NCBI GenBank assembly: GCA_946122785.1
Contig: CAMGYJ010000005.1
Span: 67,468,200 to 67,532,199 of the forward strand
DNA length: 64,000 bases
Source of the DNA: Linum tenue
Taxonomy: Eukaryota > Streptophyta > Magnoliopsida > Malpighiales > Linaceae
Direction: 5' to 3'
Positions 9,424-18,154 of this stretch are shown in pieces (position 1 is the first letter of the stretch; each line of letters opens with the position of its first letter). The notes beneath the pieces were generated by a model that had not been told where the DNA came from, did no database searches, and saw only the letters and a list, made by a program, of their open reading frames with translations. The position numbers and the translations under genes were made by a program.

Positions 9424-10437
9424 ATGTCGCAGGACCATCCCTTTGTGCAGGATCTGCGCCTGCACGCGGAGTATGCGGATCAGTTCCGCAAGGTGATCCG
9501 GGGGAAACTGGAGCGTCACTACCACCTCGAGTGGGCGGTGTTCGAGCAGCTCCACTGTTTGCAGGAGCTCAGCGCCGCTATCAGTCACCGCGTTTGGCGG
9601 ACGTTGCTGACCATCGACGAGCCTACCTACACGGAGCTGGTGTGGGAGTTCTACACCACCTTTCACTATGACCGCACGATGGCCCGGGACGAGTATGCAG
9701 TGACATTCCTGATGGGTGGCCACCACAGGGAGCTGACCATCGACGGGTTGGCCCACGCTCTGGGGATCGATTACCACCCCTTCGATGCCCATGAGATCGA
9801 GGTTGCCCACCCGACCGACTGGAACCAGGATGCTTTCTACCGCAGGATAGCCAGGCGCGCCCGTGGCTACGACTACTTCGATGCTGGCCAGACCTCCGTC
9901 AGCACCCTCAAGCCGCAGTGGCACATCCTGAACTTGTTGATCACCCGATCCATCGTCCCCAACGCCACCGGTTCGCATAAGCTCCCGAAGCGGGTGTTGT
10001 ATGCCATGTACTCGATGGGGGACCCGGAGCACATGCTCCACCTGGGATCCTTCGTGGCCCTCACTTTCTCCCGGATCCGCGGGCATCCCACTCACCTCTT
10101 CTGTGGTCCCCTGATCACACGGTTGGCGAGGCATTTCGACATCAGCTTTCAGGGGCTTCACAATGCGACCGTGAGGGGCGGCTCCGCACCCCTCAGCCGG
10201 GACGTGCTCCACAACGCGCGCCTCCTGGCCACTGATGACATCCGCACCTGGGTGGATGGGCTTTCTATGCCCCCCGAGGGGGTGATTGATCTAGACTCGG
10301 ACGAGGAGGATGCGGACTACTCGGGCGAGGAGGTAGATGAGGATGCTGATGATGATGATGACGGCGCTATGGATGCCGATGAGCCGGAGCCCCCGCTCTC
10401 CCCCCCGGGGACCTTCAGCCTCGACGGAGACCAGTGA
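9424..10437 (+). CDS. Athila-type third ORF (ATHILA ORF family protein)
   Basis: This is a 337-codon gene after pol, starting MSQDHPFVQDL. The middle has the pattern of the plant ATHILA ORF family: a DEPTYTELVWEFYTTFHYD segment, then a hydrophobic ELTIDGLAHALGID stretch and QWHILNLLITRSIVPN. The C-terminal ~60 residues are strongly acidic (SDEEDADYSGEEVDEDADDD), ending near PPGTFSLDGDQ. I see no signal peptide or clear membrane segment, so an envelope role, sometimes proposed for genes at this position, is not supported by the sequence. Function is unknown; the acidic tail might bind basic proteins or nucleic-acid partners. The ATG follows a strong 3' splice site by four bases. The stop overlaps the next frame, and a run of seven C at 10400-10406 may be where a longer ancestral protein was broken. 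Confidence 0.78.
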   Translation: MSQDHPFVQDLRLHAEYADQFRKVIRGKLERHYHLEWAVFEQLHCLQELSAAISHRVWRTLLTIDEPTYTELVWEFYTTFHYDRTMARDEYAVTFLMGGHHRELTIDGLAHALGIDYHPFDAHEIEVAHPTDWNQDAFYRRIARRARGYDYFDAGQTSVSTLKPQWHILNLLITRSIVPNATGSHKLPKRVLYAMYSMGDPEHMLHLGSFVALTFSRIRGHPTHLFCGPLITRLARHFDISFQGLHNATVRGGSAPLSRDVLHNARLLATDDIRTWVDGLSMPPEGVIDLDSDEEDADYSGEEVDEDADDDDDGAMDADEPEPPLSPPGTFSLDGDQ

Positions 10438-10472
10438 GAGGTGAGTCCTCCTCTGGTCCTTCTGGTCCGTCG

Positions 10473-10862
10473 ATGGACTTCTTCACGGAGCAGTTCCAGC
10501 AGATGGGGCTCCAGTTCCAGCAGCTCGGTCTTCAGAACCAGCAGCTCATGGACCATCAGGTCCAGTTTTACCAGCAGTATTCGGCCCACCAGGCCGAGTA
10601 CCGGTCCAGGATGACGGGCGTTGATGAGCGCCTTGGCCGATTGGAGACCCACATGGGAGTCACTACTGCTCTCATCGAGCGGGAGAGAGACCGAGGCCGC
10701 CGTCTGATGGAGTATTCCGAGCATCTGCTCCAGGCTTGTCACCCTCCAGCGGAGCACCACTGGACCACCCGGTGGGAGCATTCACCGCCTCGGCAGCCAC
10801 CGGAGGATGGCGTCGACGACCTTATGGATCAGATTGATTTCTCCGGTCTCGGAGGGCCCTAG
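10473..10862 (+). CDS. Gln-rich coiled-coil ORF, probable C-terminus of the third gene
   Basis: The first ATG in this frame is at 10473, and the frame is open upstream across the end of the preceding gene. The protein has repeated QFQQMGLQFQQLGLQNQQL and then a charged helical stretch (VDERLGRLETHMG, LIERERDRGRRLMEY), which looks like a coiled coil. It ends DLMDQIDFSGLGG. Proteins encoded at this place in Athila-like elements often finish with a Gln-rich helical tail. The simplest reading is that this is the tail of the 9424 gene, cut off by a single-base loss, for example in the seven-C run at 10400-10406. A genuinely separate protein is the alternative. Confidence 0.55.
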   Translation: MDFFTEQFQQMGLQFQQLGLQNQQLMDHQVQFYQQYSAHQAEYRSRMTGVDERLGRLETHMGVTTALIERERDRGRRLMEYSEHLLQACHPPAEHHWTTRWEHSPPRQPPEDGVDDLMDQIDFSGLGGP

Positions 10863-11150
10863 GGGCATGTTTTGAGAGTTTTTATCTGTGTCAGCATGCA
10901 AACTGTCTGTTTTGTGTCGGTTTTTGTTTCTTTTTCTTTTCATTTTGGATGATGTACTATTGGGCTGACCGTTGGACCTAACATATGTGTTTGAGCTTTT
11001 TGGTCTCTTTTAGCTCTGCCTGTGTTCCCGACTGGTTCTCTCTCCAGTCCGTCCCATGCCGACTGGTCCATTTCCAGTCTCCTGCAATCTGTGCACACCG
11101 GTAACATCGTTCCCTTTCCTTCCCTCTTCTCCATTGAGGGCAATGTCGAT

Positions 11151-11168
11151 CTTAAGTGTGGGGGGGGA
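11151..11168 (+). other. Polypurine-tract-like motif, internal copy 2
   Basis: CTTAAGTGTGGGGGGGAT follows a TTGAGGGCAATGTCGAT stretch of a kind I associate with Athila-like 3' regions. It is the second of three related motifs (9336, 11151, 12077). Confidence 0.65.
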
Positions 11169-11519
11169 TGTTTATCTTTTGACTGCATTAGCTCTGTTTG
11201 TGTGCTTGGAGCCTAGTCCACTGTCCAAATTTTTTAAATTTGAGGGCTCCAACTACGTGTTCCTTGCAATTACCTGCTCAGTATGCTTTGAATTGACAGT
11301 CTCTGTAGTGATTTGCAACCTAGGGAGGTAGTGTAGCGCTATGGAGGATGTTGATGCATTTAAGAAGTCTCATTTCTTCTTCATATTGTGTTGGTTGATT
11401 GAGTGAATTAGTGAACTTAGGAACCTTGAATTGTGTGGTGTTGTGGACTCTCTGCCTGTCATGGACTCTTGTATCATGTTTTGAAAATAACAGGTGCTCG
11501 AAAATGTGCTTTAAAATAA

Positions 11520-11785
11520 CGTCTCCCGTGCGAATATGGCGAAAGTGTGTAAGGGGAGACGGGAATCCGTTCCCAATTTCCACCTACTACCTCCAGCCCC
11601 CTTACATGTCTTTCCCCCGCACGAGGCTCGAGACACCCGCTCCTGGCATGGCCGGTAAGAGCCGGGCTCCCGTAAAACCTTTGCTAGGTGGGAGCCCCCA
11701 TTTTCTGCAGAAACAGGTTGGAACCCGTGAAAAAAGAAGAAAAACAGAAAAACAAGCAAAAAGAAGAAAGAAAAGGGTTCCAACC
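11520..11785 (+). repeat. Three perfect stem-loops in series
   Basis: Stem 1 is CGTCTCCC (11520-11527) with GGGAGACG (11554-11561). Stem 2 is GGGCTCCC (11664-11671) with GGGAGCCC (11690-11697). Stem 3 is GGTTGGAACCC (11716-11726) with GGGTTCCAACC (11775-11785), enclosing a 48-nt A/G-rich loop. All arms are perfect. In the element RNA they may serve packaging, dimerisation, export or 3'-end formation; none of these is shown by the sequence. Confidence 0.8.
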
Positions 11786-12076
11786 ATGTTCACAAAGAAA
11801 ATCGAGCACCTTGAATTAATGTGAGTCCATGATCTTTTGTTTGTGAGAGTCTCTTCATCCACGATTCATTTGTCCTCTGTTCACTATTTGCCATGATGCC
11901 GATTTGAGACTAGCGTTCTCGCCGAAGAGGCTATGAGATGACTTGTGCGTCGGTTGACCTCGTAAGCTGCTAAATGATCTAGGAAGTCCGCTACCTACGA
12001 TCGAGGTTGTTTGTTGCTATAGAGGTCTGGAGAGTTTCATTGGGTTGAGTTAGGTTTGCTTGGGGACAAGCAAACG

Positions 12077-12094
12077 GTTAAGTGTGGGGGAGTT
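12077..12094 (+). other. Polypurine tract before the 3' LTR
   Basis: GGTTAAGTGTGGGGGAGT directly abuts the LTR start TGATAG. This is the expected primer for plus-strand DNA synthesis in an LTR retrotransposon. Confidence 0.88.
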
Positions 12095-13001
12095 TGATAG
12101 ACCGATAATTATACATGTTTTCACCCCTATTCTGAAGCCGTTTGTGATGAGGAATCTCGTGTTTTAAGCCGATTTCACGCTAGGTTGTGTGTTTATGTCA
12201 TATTTCAGGTCCCGGCGTTGGAATCGAGGCGGAGGAACGAGTTCCGGGTTGAAAGGAGCGAAGTTGGGACAAAGGAGGCTGTTGGACCAAAATACCCGGC
12301 CAAAGGAAGAAATACCCGACCGGGTATTTTCTGGCCTTGACCGGGTATTTCTCACTTCGGGCGTCCGTGAGAAGCAGAAGGGGGCCCAGGCAATTGCCTT
12401 AAATCCCCGGTCGGGGATTGTGAGAACAGACCGGGGATTTTCCCCTTTAACGAAATGGTGAGTTTGGCAAATACCCGGTCGAACCCCAGAATACCCGACC
12501 GGATATTTCGACCGGGTATCGCGATTGCAGCTGATAAAAGGAAAAGAAGGCCAATTTTCAGAGGGTTCCGAATTTTTGAGAGAGAAAGCGATACCTAGAG
12601 AGAGAAAGCGACGAACCAGAGTTCCCAAGCGCCATAAATCGATCTTCATCACCATTGGAGCCCGGTTTGAGCTTGGAGAAGTGCGATTAAACGTCCAGGA
12701 GCAGGAATCCATCTTCACAGTATGATTTCCGCGTCTGAATCTGCTTTTGCTTCTTTCTCTATGGAGTAGTTTCCCCATTCATCTGGGTATGGGGAACCCT
12801 AGATTTGTATGCTAGGTCTGATTGTATGAACCCAAGTACAGAGTTTGTGAATTGATTATATTCGATTGAGGTTTGAATGATTGAATGACTTGAATCCTGA
12901 TCAAATTCCTGTTGTTTCTGCTTTGACCTAGAATGAGAATATCTGCCTAGGTTGATAGAGTACCCTTAATCGAAGGTGGCAAATTGGTGACTTTAGTCGA
13001 G
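12095..13001 (+). repeat. 3' LTR of the Athila-like element, truncated
   Basis: It aligns base for base with 1158-2064, with about 8 substitutions and no gaps, and then stops. The LTR reads TTTAGTCGAG followed by GAGCC in the 5' copy, but here TCGAG runs straight into satellite TTCGAACTC. The final ~453 bp, including the end that integrase acts on, are missing. The shared TCGAG (12997-13001) could belong to either side, which points to a microhomology-mediated deletion or recombination after insertion. Confidence 0.92.
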
Positions 13002-13250
13002 TTCGAACTCTTAGTACCGAGTCCAAATTGTACAATAAGGTGGATTTGCACTCCAAATGTCATGTAATGTTGATAGACATGTGATTCTTTAATTGGTTTA
13101 GTCATATAAACACATAAACCGCTTAATTGTGTCATAATAACAAGAAGTGATTGAGTACGAACTCCAAGTACTGAGTCCAATTTGTACTGTAGGTGGATTT
13201 GCACTCCAAATGTCTTGTAATGTTGATGTACATGTGATTCAATAATTGGT

Positions 13251-15058
13251 TTAGTCAAATAAACACATAAACCGCTTAATTGTGTCATAATGACAAGATG
13301 TGCACGTGTACAAACTCTTAGTACCGAGTACAAATTGCATAATAAGGTGGATTTGCACTCGAAATGTCTTGTAATGTTGGTGGACATGTGATTCATTGAT
13401 TGGTTTAGTCATATAAACACATAAACCGCTTAATTGTGTCATAATGACAAGAAGTGAATGAGTACGAACTCTTAGTACCGAGTCCTAATTGTAAAATAAG
13501 GTGGTTTTGCACTCGAAATGTCTTGTAATGTTGATGGACAAGTGATTCAATGATTGGTTTAGTCATATAAACACATAAACCGCTTAATTGCATCATAATG
13601 ACAAGACGTGCTCGAGTCTAAATTGTACAATAAGGTGGAATTCCACTCCATATGTCTTGTAATGTTGATAGAAATGTGATTCTTTGATTGGTTTAGTCAT
13701 ATTAAGACATAAACCGCTTTATTTTGTTATAATGACAAGATGTGCAAGCGTACGAACTCTTAGTACCGAGTTCAAATTGTACAATAAGTTGGATTTGTAC
13801 TCCAAATGTGTTGTAAGGATGACGGACATGTGATTCTTTTATTGGTTGAGTCATATAAACACGTAAATCGCTTAATGGTGTCATAATGACAAGACTTGCA
13901 CGAGTACGAACTCTTAATACCGAGTCCAAATTGTACAATAAGGTGGATTTGCACTCCAAATGTCATGTAATGTTGATAGACATGTGATTCTTTAATTGGT
14001 TTAGTCATATAAACACATAAACCGCTTAATTGTGTCATAATAACAAGAAGTGAGTGAGTACGAACTCCAAGTACCGAGTCCAAATTGTACTATAAGGTGG
14101 ATTTGCACGCCAAATGTCTTGTAATGTTGATGGACATGTGATTCAATAATTGGTTTAGTCAAATAAACACATAAACCGCTTAATTGTGTCATAATGACAA
14201 GATGTGCACGTGTACAAACTCTTAGTACCGAGTACAAATTGCATAATAAGGTGGATTTGCACTCGAAATGTCTTGTAATGTTGGTGGACATGTGATTCAT
14301 TGATTGGTTTAGTCATATAAACACATAAACCGCTTAATTGTGTCATAATGACAAGAAGTGAATGAGTACGAACTCTTAGTACCGAGTCCTAATTGTAAAA
14401 TAAGGTGGTTTTGCACTCGAAATGTCTTGTAATGTTGATGGACAAGTGATTCAATGATTGGTTTAGTCATATAAACACATAAACCGCTTAATTGCATCAT
14501 AATGACAAGACGTGCTCGAGTCTAAATTGTACAATAAGGTGGAATTCCACTCCATATGTCTTGTAATGTTGATAGAAATGTGATTCTTTGATTGGTTTAG
14601 TCATATTAAGACATAAACCGCTTTATTTTGTTATAATGACAAGATGTGCAAGCGTACGAACTCTTAGTACCGAGTTCAAATTGTACAATAAGTTGGATTT
14701 GTACTCCAAATGTGTTGTAAGGATGACGGACATGTGATTCTTTTATTGGTTGAGTCATATAAACACGTAAATCGCTTAATGGTGTCATAATGACAAGACT
14801 TGCACGAGTACGAACTCTTAATACCGAGTCCAAATTGTACAATAAGGTGGATTTGCACTCCAAATGTCATGTAATGTTGATAGACATGTGATTCTTTAAT
14901 TGGTTTAGTCATATAAACACATAAACCGCTTAATTGTGTCATAATAACAAGAAGTGAGTGAGTACGAACTCCAAGTACCGAGTCCAAATTGTACTATAAG
15001 GTGGATTTGCACGCCAAATGTCTTGTAATGTTGATGGACATGTGATTCAATAATTGGT
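13251..15058. repeat. 904-bp higher-order repeat, two tandem copies
   Basis: Copies 13251-14154 and 14155-15058 appear identical by eye. Each has six monomers, one of them the 134-bp short form (6 x 154 - 20 = 904). The same 904-bp module recurs at about 15984-16887 and 21638-22541. Confidence 0.88.
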
Positions 15059-15212
15059 TTAGTCAAATAAACACATAAACCGCTTAATTGTGTCATAATG
15101 ACAAGATGTGCACGTGTACAAACTCTTAGTACCGAGTACAAATTGCATAATAAGGTGGATTTGCACTCGAAATGTCTTGTAATGTTGGTGGACATGTGAT
15201 TCATTGATTGGT

Positions 15213-18154
15213 TTAGTCAAATAAACACATAAACCGCTTAATTGTGTCATAATGACAAGAAGTGAATGAGTACGAACTCCAAGTACCGAGTCCAAATTGT
15301 ACAATAAGGTGGATTTGCACTCCAAATGTCTTGTAATGTTGATAGACATGTGATTCAATGATTGGTTTAGTCATATACTCACATAAACCGCTGAATTGTG
15401 TCATAATGAAAAGATGTGCACGAGTACGATCTCTTAGTAACGAGTCCAAATTGCACAATAAGGTGGATTTTCACTCCAAATGTCTTGTAATGTTGATAGA
15501 CATGCGATTCTTTGATTGCTTTAGTCATATAAACACATAAACTGCTTAATTGTGTCATAATGACAAGCCGTGCTTGAGTTCGAACTCTTAGTACTGAGTC
15601 CAAATTGTACAATAAGGTGGATTTGCACTACAAATGTCATGTAATGTTGATAGACATGTGATTCTTTAATTGGTTTAGTCATATAAACACATAAACCGCT
15701 TTATTGTGTCATAATGACAAGATGTGCACGAGTACGAACTCTTAGTACCGAGTACAAATATGCACAATAAGGTGAATTTGCACTCGAAATGTCTTGTAAT
15801 GTTGGTGGACATGTGATTCATTGATTGGTTTAGTCATATAAACACATAAACCGCTTAATTGTGTCATAATGACAAGAAGTGAATGAGTACGAACTCTTAG
15901 TACCGAGTCCTAATTCTACAATAAGGTGGATTTGCACTCCAAATGTCTTGTAATGTTGATGGACATGTGATTCAATAATTGGTTTAGTCAAATAAACACA
16001 TAAACCTCTTAATTGTGTCATAATGACAAGATGTGCACGAGTACGAACTCTTAGTACCGAGTACAAATTGCATAATAAGGTGGATTTGCACTCGAAATGT
16101 CTTGTAATGTTGGTGGACATGTGATTCATTGATTGGTTTAGTCATATAAACACATAAACCGCTTAATTGTGTCATAATGACAAGAAGTGAATGACTACGA
16201 ACTCTTAGTACCGAGTCCTAATTGTAAAATAAGGTGGTTTTGCACTCGAAATGTCTTGTAATGTTGATGGACAAGTGATTCAATGATTGGTTTAGTCATA
16301 TAAACACATAAACCGCTTAATTGCATCATAATGACAAGACGTGCTCGAGTCTAAATTGTACAATAAGGTGGAATTCCACTCCATATGTCTTGTAATGTTG
16401 ATAGAAATGTGATTCTTTGATTGGTTTAGTCATATTAAGACATAAACCGCTTTATTTTGTTATAATGACAAGATGTGCAAGCGTACGAACTCTTAGTACC
16501 GAGTTCAAATTGTACAATAAGTTGGATTTGTACTCCAAAGGTGTTGTAAGGATGACGGACAAGTGATTCTTTTATTGGTTGAGTCATATAAACACGTAAA
16601 TCGCTTAATGGTGTCATAATGACAAGACTTGCACGAGTACGAACTCTTAATACCGAGTCCAAATTGTACAATAAGGTGGATTTGCACTCCAAATGTCATG
16701 TAATGTTGATAGACATGTGATTCTTTAATTGGTTTAGTCATATAAACACATAAACCGCTTAATTGTGTCATAATAACAAGAAGTGAGTGAGTACGAACTC
16801 CAAGTACCGAGTCCAAATTGTACTATAAGGTGGATTTGCACTCCAAATGTCTTGTAATGTTGATGGACATGTGATTCAATAATTGGTTTAGTCAAATAAA
16901 CACATAAACCGCTTAATTGTGTCATAATGACAAGATGTGCACGTGTACAAACTCTTAGTACCGAGTACAAATTGCATAATAAGGTGGATTTGCACTCGAA
17001 ATGTCTTGTAATGTTGGTGGACATGTGATTCATTGATTGGTTTAGTCAAATAAACACATAAACCGCTTAATTGTTTCATAATGACAAGAAGTGAATGAGT
17101 ACGAACTCCAAGTACCTAGTCCAAATTGTACAATAAGGTGGATTTGCACTCCAAATGTCTTGTAATGTTGATAGACATGTGATTCAATGATTGGTTTAGT
17201 CATATACTCACATAAACCGCTGAATTGTGTCATAATGAAAAGATGTGCACGAGTACGATCTCTTAGTAACGAGTCCAAATTGCACAATAAGGTGGATTTT
17301 CACTCCAAATGTCTTGTAATGTTGATAGACATGCGATTCTTTGATTGCTTTAGTCATATAAACACATAAACTGCTTAATTGTGTCATAATGACAAGCCGT
17401 GCTTGAGTTCGAACTCTTAGTACTGAGTCCAAATTGTACAATAAGGTGGATTTGCACTACAAATGTCATGTAATGTTGATAGACATGTGATTCTTTAATT
17501 GGTTTAGTCATATAAACACATAAACCGCTTTATTGTGTCATAATGACAAGATGTGCACGAGTACGAACTCTTAGTACCGAGTACAAATATGCACAATAAG
17601 GTGAATTTGCACTCGAAATGTCTTGTAATGTTGGTGGACATGTGATTCATTGATTGGTTTAGTCATATAAACACATAAACCGCTTAATTGTGTCATAATG
17701 ACAAGAAGTGAATGAGTACGAACTCTTAGTACCGAGTCCTAATTCTACAATAAGGTGGATTTGCACTCCAAATGTCTTGTAATGTTGATGGACATGTGAT
17801 TCAATAATTGGTTTAGTCAAATAAACACATAAACCGCTTAATTGTGTCATAATGACAAGATGTGCACGAGTACGAACTCTTAGTACCGAGTACAAATTGC
17901 ATAATAAGGTGGATTTGCACTCGAAATGTCTTGTAATGTTGGTGGACATGTGAGTCATTGATTGGTTTAGTCAAATAAACACATAAACCGCTTAATTGTG
18001 TCATAATGACAAGAAGTGAATGAGTACGAACTCTTAGTACCGAGTCCTAATTGTACAATAAGGTGGTTTTGCACTCGAAATGTCTTGTAATGTTGATGGA
18101 CAAGTGATTCAATGATTGGTTTAGTCATATAAACACATAAACCGCTTAATTGTA
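15213..18154. repeat. 1829-bp higher-order repeat, one full and one partial copy
   Basis: 15213-17041 repeats from 17042 with only scattered differences until about 18154. The length equals 12 monomers with one short form and one extra base (1848 - 20 + 1). It includes the 904-bp module. Confidence 0.82.

Larger units (their letters stand above)
10863..12094 (+). other. 3' untranslated region of the Athila-like element, no gene
   Basis: About 1.2 kb lies between the last ORF and the 3' LTR. It holds a second PPT-like motif, three perfect hairpins, an A/G-rich stretch (11727-11774) and the polypurine tract. Open frames in it (for example 11399-11824 on +, 11511-11783 on -) read through the hairpins and purine tract and show no domain. 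Confidence 0.75.
1158..13001 (+). mobile_element. Athila-like Ty3/gypsy LTR retrotransposon, 3' LTR truncated
   Basis: This is a long, mostly intact retrotransposon in satellite. In order it has a 5' LTR starting TGATAGACC, a tRNA-Asp primer site, gag-pol in protease-RT-RNase H-integrase order, a third Athila-type gene, a polypurine tract and a 3' LTR beginning again TGATAGACC at 12095. The Athila assignment rests on the RT motif FMDDFSVYG, the tRNA-Asp primer site, the lack of a chromodomain and the extra gene after integrase. The left edge follows satellite ending TTGTACAA. The right edge is not a normal LTR end, because the 3' LTR breaks into satellite at a shared TCGAG (12997-13001), so no target duplication can be recovered. 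About 8 differences in 907 aligned LTR bases mark a recent insertion. Confidence 0.93.

Noticed and set aside
9337..10212. 291-codon reverse-strand ORF opposite the third gene
   Set aside because: Shadow of the GC-rich coding strand; the sense frame shows Athila-type motifs and the antisense shows none.
10434..10437. Stop/start overlap resembling a bacterial operon junction
   Set aside because: The apparent start is GTG in a plant retrotransposon. The first ATG of the downstream frame is at 10473, and a frame break or splicing explains the layout better.
13001..13012. GTTCGAACTC in some monomers resembles a tRNA T-arm / Pol III B box
   Set aside because: No A box at the right distance, no cloverleaf and no T-run terminator. 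The resemblance comes from the palindrome.
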